A DNA stretch of 64,000 bases. It comes from Streptomyces sp. Ag109_O5-1. Lineage in GTDB: Bacteria > Actinomycetota > Actinomycetes > Streptomycetales > Streptomycetaceae. Below, in pieces: positions 51,901 through 59,659 of the stretch. The position numbers were made by a program, and so were the translations under genes. The number at the start of each line of letters is the position of its first letter. The first letter of the stretch is position 1. The notes beneath the pieces are model-generated. The model saw only the letters and a list, made by a program, of their open reading frames with translations, was not told the DNA's origin and ran no database searches. The stretch lies in the NCBI RefSeq assembly GCF_003814875.1, contig NZ_RKQF01000001.1, positions 434,001-498,000 of the forward strand, in the 5' to 3' direction.

Positions 51901-53110
51901 CGCTGTAGGCGTCGACCCCGGTCAGGTCCCAGCTCACCTTGTCGAACGGGTCGTTCTGCTCGACCACCAGGACGCGGTCCGCGCCCGGGTCCTTGACCAG
52001 CATGCGCGGGTAGCCGGGGGTCTTGGCGTGCGCGGCGACCTTGCCGTCGGACGTGTCGAGGACCAGCACGTTGCCGGCGGCGGGCCTCGGGCTGCCCAGG
52101 TCCATGGGGGTGTCGGACCAGGACGCGGCGATCCGGCCGGCGCCCATGGACGTCAGATCGCCCCAGTACGCCCAGGGGGCGTGCGTCGAGTAGGTCCAGG
52201 CGGCGGTCCCGCTGAGCTTGCCGTGAGCGGCGCGGCTGAAGGTGTAGGCGGTCAGGTTGCTGCGGCTGTCGCCCTGTTCGGCCACCGGGTCGCCCGACCA
52301 GTCCGGGCCGGCGGAGCCGGCGACGACCAGCTTGCCGTCCTGGGCCAGCATGTTGCCGACGAGGCCGGGCAGCAGCTTGCTCCAAGCCGTGCTGCCGGTA
52401 CGGCCGTCCAGGACGGTGACGAAGGTGCCGTAGTCCAGCTTCGAACCCGGCGTGGAGAACGGCCGGAACGGATACTCGCCCACCGCGTAGGCGACGGCGA
52501 CGTCCTTGACGCCGTCACCGTTGAAGTCGCCCGTGACGTAGGGCTGCCTACCGGTGGGCGTCATCTGGAAGGGGTTGTAGCCGGCATAGAGGTTCGGCAG
52601 GTAGTCGTAGGGCTGGAACCAGTTGTCGGGGGTCACCCGCCAGTCCTTGTACAAGGAGGTGGCCCCGCGGTTCCACACCTGCTTGCCGTGGGCGTCGTAA
52701 CGGGCGACGGTGCCGCCGCTGTAGACGGCCACCCAGTCCTTGGTGCCGCCGAGCGGCAGGCTCTCGACGTAGCCCCGCCCGGTCTCCCACTGGCCGGTCC
52801 GCTTGAAGCCGGGGGCGGTGGGCGTGGTGCCCGTGTCCTTGGTGGCGCCCGCCGTCACGCTGGGCTTGGTGCCCGGTAGCGCCGGAGCGGCAGCGGCGGG
52901 GCCCTCCTGGGCGGCGACCTGACCGGGCGTGCCGTCGATACGGGGTTCGTACCGCTTGCTGAGTTTCTCGATCGCGGCGGCGGTCAGCCGGATGCCCTGA
53001 GCGCCCTGCGGTGGGGCTGCCTGCGCCGGTGGTGTGACCAGCAAGCCGGCAGCCAGCGCCAGCACGGCGGCGACCATGCCGGAGCGTATGCCGGTTCCAC
53101 GCGTTCTCAA
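48935..53110 (-). CDS. Large secreted propeller-like protein with C-terminal S53 (sedolisin) protease
   Basis: The 1391-residue protein starts at TTG 53110 (AGAGG box 8 bases upstream) and has a signal peptide ending TPPAQA. Residues about 100-870 look like beta-propeller repeats: several FG-GAP/VCBS-type calcium loops (DFNGDGVKDVAVAY, DVNDDGVKDLITGG) and PQQ-like W-rich blades. Residues about 1045-1391 form an S53 domain: EEEALDIEWAH (catalytic Glu and Asp), SNSWG, GGTSLSAPIWG (catalytic Ser) and a C-terminal calcium site. Sedolisins cleave proteins at acidic pH and usually carry a smaller propeptide. The propeller may act as a propeptide or binding module; that is inference. Confidence 0.85.
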   Translation of the reverse strand: MRTRGTGIRSGMVAAVLALAAGLLVTPPAQAAPPQGAQGIRLTAAAIEKLSKRYEPRIDGTPGQVAAQEGPAAAAPALPGTKPSVTAGATKDTGTTPTAPGFKRTGQWETGRGYVESLPLGGTKDWVAVYSGGTVARYDAHGKQVWNRGATSLYKDWRVTPDNWFQPYDYLPNLYAGYNPFQMTPTGRQPYVTGDFNGDGVKDVAVAYAVGEYPFRPFSTPGSKLDYGTFVTVLDGRTGSTAWSKLLPGLVGNMLAQDGKLVVAGSAGPDWSGDPVAEQGDSRSNLTAYTFSRAAHGKLSGTAAWTYSTHAPWAYWGDLTSMGAGRIAASWSDTPMDLGSPRPAAGNVLVLDTSDGKVAAHAKTPGYPRMLVKDPGADRVLVVEQNDPFDKVSWDLTGVDAYSGRRTVITSREGSVPEAFRVLPNAHGRQARFAVAELGVNADLTVGQSTVSGWGAKGRTLWSYTSASTVGGYNAPTMQLAADEKGGEVFASLSDPATAKAATPAGPEHTQLVGLNAATGHLDWRRQGAVAGDTITRYQGGLLTVGYDDTAYAVDPRTGGMRAMPLAGDLYAAVATDVNDDGVKDLITGGKSRGVLALDGKSLKKGTPTILWRTTVDSSVHVLRLLPNPARHAADDSVVAATDSGFAVLNTHTGKVRANVRTGGYVASLTVVGIGHGGSEIVVPGSSLKAYTPQGRTRWTYRPKGTAGKNLVFSSVTTDHAGHLFFEYGGTHHGTGLPTEATDPAPTAVSLNAATGTPDWTRKATGSGAVAIVPLDPALADPDIPGAHGHGVAFAWTGDFRTYQHLVQILDSRTGAVLKNYSSPGTSQGFVASEKTGLVEMREFNDYVYPADGGKPYDVPTFFGFHSGVFAKSVGGTEAFVGAYQGLWSYDTPFAANDGFLRESAVDPALGASHIQTVKLGDGPGDDMIGLALDWRALNISAQSIGDAVNDIDYFPHGLTTFKLSEKEPTRVPTPPAGGTSAVAPQATAGAGQLRGGSVRSASPLQDLGMPIGTASVPIEIQKTVPTARKLSVGQDNASEVAPGYTPQQIQARLGLKGDGTGQTIAIVDAYHYPTAKADLNHFAAHFDLPPTCDSVSTGTDCFDFRQLYADGTRPAVDVGWNEEEALDIEWAHSVAPHAKIVLVEGADPTMAALSRADDAAAALHPAAVSNSWGAGEFSEEAFYDGHCRLADSVCVQSTGDGGHPGGYSATNPYALAIGGTNLQLDADGNTVSETAWKGTGGGLSYFEPRPAYQDGVQSSPLRATPDVSFVADPATGVPVYLTTTNPDGTTSSLWVKVGGTSLSAPIWGAVIASADQLRAAAGKPPLAAAGPEGDTAHTDVYALGGTSLRDITAGSNGKCGAECTAGPGYDTVTGLGSPTAGVDAALAAMK

Positions 53111-53242
53111 TGGATACGCACCTCTCGGGTGGGAAACGGGGCGGCCGGCTCGCAAAGAGCACTGGTGAACCGCCCTGCGGGGGATGCCGGTACTGTTCCA
53201 GCACACCCGCCCCAGCGGGTGAGGAACGGCTGGCCGATACCG

Positions 53243-53310
53243 GCCATGAGCCGGTTGCGGCCATGAGCCGGGTACGGCCATGAGCCGGGTACGGCCGGAA
53301 GCCGGTTGCA
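53243..53310. repeat. 17-bp tandem repeat, four copies
   Basis: Four imperfect units of GCCATGAGCCGGGTACG lie at 53243-53259, 53260-53276, 53277-53293 and 53294-53310. Units 2 and 3 are identical. Each contains a GCCG-N4-CGGC inverted motif. They lie in the intergenic region between the S53 protease gene and the divergent regulator gene, 46 bp before the regulator start. Confidence 0.8.
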
Positions 53311-53355
53311 GCCGAACGCCGCCTCGGCCGGGAATCGCAAAAGGGAGACGAGCCT

Positions 53356-54330
53356 GTGCTGGAACCCGTGGGTCTCGACGATCCGACAGAGCGCACGTAC
53401 CGCCATCTACTGGCTTCGCCGCCGGTTACGGCCACCGAACTGGCAAGGCATCAGTCCTGCAGCACGGCACAGGCCCGCCGCATGCTGGACGAACTCGTCG
53501 CCGTGGGCCTCGCCGTCCCCTCGGCGGGACGGCCCACCCGCTACGCCCCGCTGGACCCGCGCATCGGCCTCGCCGCCCTGATCCGCGCGCGCCGTCTGGA
53601 ACTGGAGCGCGCGGAGGCGGCTCTGGACGCCTACGGCGCCGAGTTCAACGAGCGCAAGCTGAGCTCCGATCCGAGTCGGCTGGTGGAGATCATCGAGGGG
53701 CCGACCGCGATCACCGACTGGCTGACCGAGCTGATGGCGGGCGCCGAGCACGAGGTGCTGTGCTTCGACGCCCCGCCGTATCTCACAGCTGACGCAAGCG
53801 CGTTGCGGGCCGAGGAGGACCTGCTGGCCCGTGGCGTACGGGCACGGGCGGTCTACTCGAGCCAGGTGCTGGCCATCCCCGAGCGCGCGGAACTGCTCCA
53901 GCGCTTCGTGCTCCTCGGCGAAGAGGCCCGGGTGCTGCCCCATGTGCCGCTGAAGCTCCTGGTGTTCGACCGCCGCGACGCCATCATCCCGCTCACCGCG
54001 GGCGCGGACGACCTGCGCAGTACGGCGGCGCTCGTCCATCGCTCACCGCTGTGCGACGCACTCGTCGACCTCTTCGAGGCGAGCTGGCAGCAGGCCACCC
54101 CCGTCTTCGGCAGCACGGCCCGACCCGCGGACGACCACCCCGACCTCGGCGAGGACGATCGCGCCCTGCTCCACCTGCTCCATGCCGGGCTGAAGGACGA
54201 GACCATAGCGCGCCAACTGGGCCTGAGCGAGCGCACCCTGCGTCGCCGGATCGCCGGCCTGACCACTCGCCTCGAGGCGACGAGCCGGTTCCAGGCCGGC
54301 GCGCAGGCGGTTCGCCGTGGGTGGATCTGA
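53356..54330 (+). CDS. TrmB-like / LuxR-type helix-turn-helix regulator
   Basis: The 324-residue protein has an N-terminal winged-helix region (DDPTERTYRHLLASPPVTATELARH, about residues 8-32) of TrmB type, a middle domain and a C-terminal LuxR-like helix-turn-helix (LLHAGLKDETIARQLGLSERTLRRRIAGL, about 275-303). This layout is common in Streptomyces near secreted proteases. GTG 53356 has a GGGAGA box. It is divergent from the S53 protease gene, across the 17-bp repeats, and may control it. Confidence 0.85.
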   Translation: MLEPVGLDDPTERTYRHLLASPPVTATELARHQSCSTAQARRMLDELVAVGLAVPSAGRPTRYAPLDPRIGLAALIRARRLELERAEAALDAYGAEFNERKLSSDPSRLVEIIEGPTAITDWLTELMAGAEHEVLCFDAPPYLTADASALRAEEDLLARGVRARAVYSSQVLAIPERAELLQRFVLLGEEARVLPHVPLKLLVFDRRDAIIPLTAGADDLRSTAALVHRSPLCDALVDLFEASWQQATPVFGSTARPADDHPDLGEDDRALLHLLHAGLKDETIARQLGLSERTLRRRIAGLTTRLEATSRFQAGAQAVRRGWI

Positions 54331-54456
54331 CCACCGCCCCCAGAGTGCCGGCGCAGCGGACTGGTGCCTGACAGCAGCGGCCGTCCCGAAGGGGCAGCGG
54401 GATCTACCGGACCTGGTCCGCCGGTGCGTGGGCGCGCGGGCCGACGTCGTTCCCCG

Positions 54457-55086
54457 TCACGCGGCAGCGGGAAGGAGGCCGCGGGCGACCTCGCGGGCCT
54501 CTTCCGGGGAGAGGCCGAGCATGTGCAGGAGCATCTCGGCCATGGTGCCCGCGGCCTGCTCGACGTCGGACTCGGGCCTGCTGAACCACAGCTCCAGAAG
54601 CGCCAGCAGGCTGCCGTTGAGCGCGGACAGGGCAATGCCCGGGTCGGGGACCGTGAAGCGGCCCGCGGCGATGCCCAGTTCCATGTCGCGCCTGGCGCGA
54701 GGGGCCAGTCCACTGCCGGCGCATATGCGGCCGAGTTCGCTGTGGCACAGGATCCGCATGATCTCCGGGTGCGACTCGGCCAGGAGTGCGCTGAGCCGCA
54801 GACCCGCGGCGAGGCGTTCGGCGGGATCGTCGACGCCGTGCAGGCGCTCGTCGATGGCCTGGGCGAACTCCTCCATCGCGTCGTGCACGGCCGCGTCGAA
54901 CAGCTCCGGCTTGGAGTCGAAGTGATTGTAGAAGGAGCCGAACCCCACGTCCGCGCGCTCTGCGATGGCCCGGATGCTGGCGCTGGTGTCGCCGGACTCG
55001 GCCAGGATCTCGCGCGCGGCGCGGACGAGTGCCTGCCGGGTCTCGGTACGACGGCGTTCGAATCGATTGCCGGGTGGAACTGACAC
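54457..55086 (-). CDS. TetR family transcriptional regulator
   Basis: The 209-residue protein has a TetR domain: ILAESGDTSASIRAIAERADVGFGSFYNHF, with residues about 27-56. The C-terminal domain gives no ligand clue. The GTG at 55086 is chosen because GGGGAG lies 7 bases upstream; the in-frame ATG at 55173 would add 29 residues without family similarity. The upstream region has a short TGAT-N6-ATCA palindrome near 55209-55222 that may be its operator. Confidence 0.88.
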   Translation of the reverse strand: MSVPPGNRFERRRTETRQALVRAAREILAESGDTSASIRAIAERADVGFGSFYNHFDSKPELFDAAVHDAMEEFAQAIDERLHGVDDPAERLAAGLRLSALLAESHPEIMRILCHSELGRICAGSGLAPRARRDMELGIAAGRFTVPDPGIALSALNGSLLALLELWFSRPESDVEQAAGTMAEMLLHMLGLSPEEAREVARGLLPAAA

Positions 55087-55481
55087 GAGCACGCTCCCCA
55101 GATAGCACAGCTCTGGATGTTTCCTCGCGGCCACGAGCCCGGCCGCCGCCACGGCCGACGTTTCGTTCCTCACCCGGCGGTGACCTGTCCGCGACCGCCC
55201 TACAGATCTGATCGTTCAATCAATTCTGTGGTTATCTTGACGATGAAGCCGTCATGGGTGATGCTTTCATCAGAAATAACCTAACACAGACAGCTATGTC
55301 GTGCTTATGACTCTTAGGGATGACATAGGCGATTCGCCGCGCCTCCGATATGCCACAGGAGAGCCGACGCCCTGATCCGACACCTCGCGGCTCGCCTGCC
55401 ACCACTGCCGTGCCGCGGATCGGCGTACCCCACCGCATGCCAACGCTGTCCGCACCATGCATGCGCAGGAAGGGATGAACC
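55087..55481. other. Divergent promoter region before the PAS/PP2C gene
   Basis: 395 bases, noticeably AT-richer than neighbours. It contains nested inverted repeats: GGTTAT (55230-55235) with ATAACC (55276-55281), and GATGAA (55242-55247) with TTCATC (55266-55271). It should hold promoters of the TetR gene and of the PAS/PP2C gene. Confidence 0.45.
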
Positions 55482-57956
55482 ATGAACACCAGTCAATCGA
55501 AGCTCGTCGAGCCGGTGAAGCCGAACGAGGCACCCGACGCGGCGATAGCCATGATCAATGAGGAGGGGACGGTGGTCGGGTGGACGCAGGCCGCCCAGCA
55601 GTTGGTCGGGTACTCGGCCAGGGAGGTCGTGGGCCGGCCCGCGGCACAGGTACTGCCGTTCAGCCAGGACGCCGCGAGGGCCAGTGCGCTCGCGGAACGG
55701 TGCCGCGCCGAGGGCGGCTGGTCCGGCACCATCACGGTCCGCCACCGCGAGGGTCACACGCTCACCTTGACTCTGCGGGTCTCACTGCTGTGGGGAGAGA
55801 ACGGAAGCCACCGGTGGCTGGTATGCGTGACCGACATAGGCGGGCTCTCCTCGGGATCGCTGAACGGATCGCTTCGCGAGTCTCTGCTCACCCACGCGCC
55901 GATCGGCATCGTCGTCCGCGACCTGCAGCTGCGCTGCATGTGGGTGAACGACGCCATGGAACTCCACGACGGCATTCCCCGTGCCCAACGGATCGGGTGC
56001 CGGCTGCGGGACTCGCTGTCCGGCTTCGAGGCCGAAGCGCTTGAGGTGGTCATGCAGCGGGTGCTGGAGAGCGGCACCAGCACGGTCCACGAGTACCGGG
56101 CGTGGCCACCCGCAGACCGGCGCCGCGAGCACGTCTTCTCGGCCTCGTTCTTCTGCTTCCAGGACGCGGCCGGCAAGCCACTGGGGGTCTGCTCCATGAG
56201 CGTGGACGTCACCGGCAACCGACGAGCGCGCGAACGCCAGGCCATCCTCAGCGAAGCCAGCACGCGCATCGGCAGCACCCTCGACGTCCTGCAGACCGGG
56301 CAGGAACTGGCCGACCTCACCGTGCCCCTGCTGGCCGACCACGCCCTCGTCGACCTGGTGGAGTCGGTTCCGCTCGTCCTGGAGCCCTCGGCGCGGATCG
56401 GCACGGCGAACGGACGCCCTCCTGCGCTGCGCCGTGCGGGTCTGGCCTCCGTCGAGCTCGGCATGCTGGAGCTGCCCTGGGTACGCGAAGAGCTGATCCA
56501 CGTCCACCCCGCCTCGCCGTTCGCCGACGTACTGCGCACGGGCAGGTCACGCCTGGTCCCGGTGCTGGACATGGACACCCATCTCGGCCCGTGGGTCCAC
56601 CAGGACCCGACGCGGGCGCAGAAGGTCCGTGACAGCGGGGTCTACTCGTTGATGATCGTCCCCGTCCACGCGCGGCGATGCGTGCTGGGGCTGGTGATCT
56701 TCGGCCGTTCCGAGGAGCCGACGCCGTTCCAGGAGGACGACCTCCTGCTCGCCGAGGAGCTGGTCACCCGGGCCGCGCTCTGCCTGGACAACGCCCTGCA
56801 GTACGCGCGGGAGCGCACCGCGGCCCTCACGCTCCAGCGCGACCTGCTCCCCCACCGGGTACGGGGCGGCGCCGCCGTGGAGGTGGCCTCGCGCTACGTG
56901 CCGGCCGACACGGACCACGGGGTGGGGGGTGACTGGTTCGACGTGATCGAGCTGTCCGGCGCCCGGGTGGCCCTCGTCGTCGGCGACGTGGTGGGACACG
57001 GCATCAACGCCGCCGCGACCATGGGCAGGCTGCGCACCGCCGTGCGCACGCTCGCGGACCTGGAACTTCCCCCCGACGAACTGCTGGCGCACCTCGACGA
57101 CACGGTCCGCCGGCTGAACGACGAGAACGAGGTCGACGACGAGAGCGCCGACCAGGCTCCCGCGGTGGTCGGCGCCACCTGTCTGTACGCCGTTTACGAC
57201 CCGGTCACCCGGCGGTGCACGATGGCGCGGGCCGGGCATCCCCCGCCCGCGATCGTCGACCCCGAGGGCTGTGTCACCTTCCCCGACCTGCCCGCCGGAG
57301 CCCCGCTCGGCCTCGGCCTCGGAGTGCTCGCCTTCGAGTCCGTGGAACTGGAACTGCCCGAGGGAAGCGTCCTCGCCTTCTACACCGACGGCCTGGTCGA
57401 GTCCCGAGACGACGACATCGACATCGGCCTGCAGCGCCTGAGCGCGGCCTTGACCCGGTCCGGCCGGTCGCTGGAGGACCTGTGCTCGCTCGTGGTGGAG
57501 ACCTTGCCGGCCTCGGCACACTCCGACGACGTCACCTTGCTCCTGGTACGTACCAGCGCGCTGCAATCGGCCCAGGTCGCGTCCTGGGAGCTGCCGAACG
57601 AGCCGACCGCCGTCGGCACCGCCCGGCACCTGGCCGCCCGCCAGCTCGGCGCATGGCGGCTGGAGCATCTCCTGCCTACCGTGGAACTGATCGTCAGCGA
57701 GCTGGTCACCAACGCCCTCCGTTACGGAAGCGGGCCGGTCCGCCTCCGGCTCATCCAGCACCAGGTCCTGACCTGCGAGGTCTCCGACAACAGCACCAGC
57801 CACCCACACCCCCGGCATCCGAGCACTCTCGACGAGAGGGGCCGCGGCCTCTTCCTCATCGCTCGCCTGTCACGCAGGTGGGGCTCCCGCTCCGCATCGA
57901 ACGGCAAGGTCGTCTGGGCCGAACAGGACCTGCCCTCCGTCGCCGTCGCACGGTGA
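55482..57956 (+). CDS. PAS-PAS-GAF-SpoIIE phosphatase with C-terminal HATPase domain
   Basis: The 824-residue protein has two PAS domains (about 15-120 and 130-245), a GAF domain (about 265-455), a PP2C/SpoIIE phosphatase (about 470-690; GGDWFDVIEL, GDVVGHGINAA, AGHPPP, FYTDGLVE, DDVTLLLV) and an anti-sigma-factor-like HATPase (about 700-815; LIVSELVTNALRYG and RGRGLFLIARLS). All metal-site Asp motifs and the HATPase N-box are present. It may combine kinase and phosphatase actions on an antisigma antagonist, so one protein could set sigma-factor activity from sensed signals. Confidence 0.88.
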   Translation: MNTSQSKLVEPVKPNEAPDAAIAMINEEGTVVGWTQAAQQLVGYSAREVVGRPAAQVLPFSQDAARASALAERCRAEGGWSGTITVRHREGHTLTLTLRVSLLWGENGSHRWLVCVTDIGGLSSGSLNGSLRESLLTHAPIGIVVRDLQLRCMWVNDAMELHDGIPRAQRIGCRLRDSLSGFEAEALEVVMQRVLESGTSTVHEYRAWPPADRRREHVFSASFFCFQDAAGKPLGVCSMSVDVTGNRRARERQAILSEASTRIGSTLDVLQTGQELADLTVPLLADHALVDLVESVPLVLEPSARIGTANGRPPALRRAGLASVELGMLELPWVREELIHVHPASPFADVLRTGRSRLVPVLDMDTHLGPWVHQDPTRAQKVRDSGVYSLMIVPVHARRCVLGLVIFGRSEEPTPFQEDDLLLAEELVTRAALCLDNALQYARERTAALTLQRDLLPHRVRGGAAVEVASRYVPADTDHGVGGDWFDVIELSGARVALVVGDVVGHGINAAATMGRLRTAVRTLADLELPPDELLAHLDDTVRRLNDENEVDDESADQAPAVVGATCLYAVYDPVTRRCTMARAGHPPPAIVDPEGCVTFPDLPAGAPLGLGLGVLAFESVELELPEGSVLAFYTDGLVESRDDDIDIGLQRLSAALTRSGRSLEDLCSLVVETLPASAHSDDVTLLLVRTSALQSAQVASWELPNEPTAVGTARHLAARQLGAWRLEHLLPTVELIVSELVTNALRYGSGPVRLRLIQHQVLTCEVSDNSTSHPHPRHPSTLDERGRGLFLIARLSRRWGSRSASNGKVVWAEQDLPSVAVAR

Positions 57957-58033
57957 CCCCCCGAGCGGCGGCACGCGCCGGCGGCCGGTCGGCAACCGCC
58001 CGGCGAAGCGGATCCGCCGCCTCGGCGGCCTCC

Positions 58034-58088
58034 GCCGAGGAAAGGCCGAGGAAAGGCCGGGGAAAGGCCGAGGAAAGGCCGAGGAAGG
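58034..58088. repeat. 11-bp tandem repeat, five copies
   Basis: Five units of GCCGAGGAAAG (one with GCCGGGGAAAG and the last with GCCGAGGAAGG) lie at 58034-58088, downstream of the PAS/PP2C stop. No function is evident. Confidence 0.85.
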
Positions 58089-58167
58089 GACGAACACCCA
58101 AAGGGGCGGCCGGGCCGTCCGGGAACACCTCTCCTGAACCCGCTTCCCAGCGCACCACGTGGCGCCG

Positions 58168-58646
58168 TCAGCCGGCGTGCCGGCTGTGCACGACTCGGCC
58201 GACCGTCGAGGCCAGCCGCTCGATGACGGACTGGTCAGGCGTCCGCCCAGCGGGCGTGGCGCCCGGCCGATGGCGGGGGACCCGTACGCGCAGTGCCCCG
58301 GGACTGATCCAGCACCGAACGGGAGTCGGCAGGGTGACGGCTTCGCCGTCCAGGCCGACGGGTACGGCCGGGACATCCGCGTGGACGACGACCTCGTCGG
58401 GTGTGGCGAGACGGGTCAGGCCGCGCGTCTGCCCGCCGAGGAACCGAGCCGCCGTTTCGGCGGGGGTCTCCGCCCTGGCGGCCAGTACACCCAGCAGACC
58501 GGCATCCAGCCGCGGGCGCCTGCCGAGCCCGGCCGGATCGTCCACTTGGTAAGGGTTGTTGCTCACCAGCACGGCGTCGCCCCTCGACGGTGAGCAGACC
58601 GACGCGCACTGTCAGCTCCGGACCCTCGTGGCGGGCCAGGAACTCA
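58168..58646 (-). pseudogene. C-terminal fragment of a diacylglycerol-kinase paralogue
   Basis: Residues match the C-terminal half of the intact protein at 12478-13464: EFLARHEGPEL, VLVSNNPYQVDDPAGL and VPVGLDGEAVTLPTPVRC. A frameshift lies near 58578 (between VGLLTVEG and DAVLVSNN). The fragment stops abruptly at 58646 where IS110 sequence begins on the other strand. The ATP-binding motifs are gone. Confidence 0.8.
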
Positions 58647-59399
58647 TACCCGGCCGCCCTGAACGCGTTCGCCACCTGGACCAACGGCCTGTGCCGACCC
58701 GAGACCCGTGAGCTCCTCAAGATCGCCCCGACCTCGACACAGGCAGCGCAACTGACCCGCGCCCAGGTGCAGGCGGCCCTCAAGCGTGCCGGCCGCCAGC
58801 GCGGCATCGAAGCCGAGGCCGATCGCCTCCGTAACATCTTCCGCGCCAAGTGGGCCCACCAGCCACCGCTCGTCGAGGACGCCCTCGGCAAGCAGATGCT
58901 CGCCCTCCTCATGCAGCTCGACGCCGCTTGCACTGCCGCCGACCAGCTCGCCGAGGCGGTGGAAGAAGCGTTCCCTCAGCACCCCGACGCCGAGATCCTG
59001 ACAAGCTTCCCCGGCCTCGGCGTCCAGCTCGCCGCCCGGATCCTCGCCGAAATCGGCGACGACCGCACCCGCTTCGCTGACGCCCGCGGCCTGAAGGCAT
59101 ACGCCGGCTCCTCACCGATCACCCGCGCCTCCGGCAAGAAGTCGAGCATCACCCGCCGCTGGGTGAAGAACGACCGGCTCAACCACGCCGGATACCTCTG
59201 GGCCTTCGCCGCGCCGAACGGATCACCAGGTGCCAAAGCCCACTATCGTCGCCGTCGCGACGAGCACGGAGACTGGAACGCCGCAGCCCGCAGGAACCTG
59301 TCCAACCGCTTGCTCGGCCAGCTCTACCACTGCCTGCAAAAGCGCGAGTTGTTCGATGAGCAAATCGCGTTCCCCACCGAACTCGCCACCGCAGCTTGA
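58647..59399 (+). pseudogene. IS110-family transposase, C-terminal fragment
   Basis: The open frame covers residues like ELLKIAPTSTQAAQLTRAQV, LTSFPGLGVQLAARILAEI, and YAGSSPITRASGKKSSITRR, i.e. the Transposase_20 half. The DEDD catalytic half and the start are missing. It is a different lineage from the intact IS110 at 31383-32588. Confidence 0.8.
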
Positions 59400-59659
59400 C
59401 ACCTTGGCAACGTGAGGTATCTGGCGCGTCCTCGGCAAGGTCCGCACCGACCCGAAGTGGGCGACCGCCCTGGTCAGGGCCCTGCTGGTCCTCACGAACC
59501 ACGAAGTCGCCCGATGACCGCCGATCTTCACCAAAGTCACGCGCCAGCGACCAGCACGAGCATCCCGATGCCCACGCACACCACCCCCGTGACCAGCAAC
59601 TTCAGCTTGCACACCTCTCATTGGTGGGGTGTTGTCGCGGCCATGGCCCGGCTGGGTGG
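59400..59659. other. Remnant region between IS110 fragment and GlxA-type gene
   Basis: No confident gene. On the plus strand a tail reads RVLGKVRTDPKWATAL and LVLTNHEVAR-stop at about 59426-59517. On the minus strand GTG 59614 to 59537 could encode a 25-residue hydrophobic peptide. Both are speculative. Confidence 0.3.

Noticed and set aside
48836..52879. Plus-strand 1347-codon open frame opposite the S53 protease gene
   Set aside because: The opposite strand encodes a protein with signal peptide, calcium loops and protease motifs. The plus-strand frame has none and is a shadow.
53110..53281. ATG 53281 as start of the S53 protease
   Set aside because: It would place about 57 residues before the signal peptide and run across the 17-bp tandem repeats. 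The TTG at 53110 with AGAGG is preferred.
58034..58088. 11-bp repeats as a CRISPR array
   Set aside because: Units are directly adjacent with no unique spacers, and no cas gene is present.
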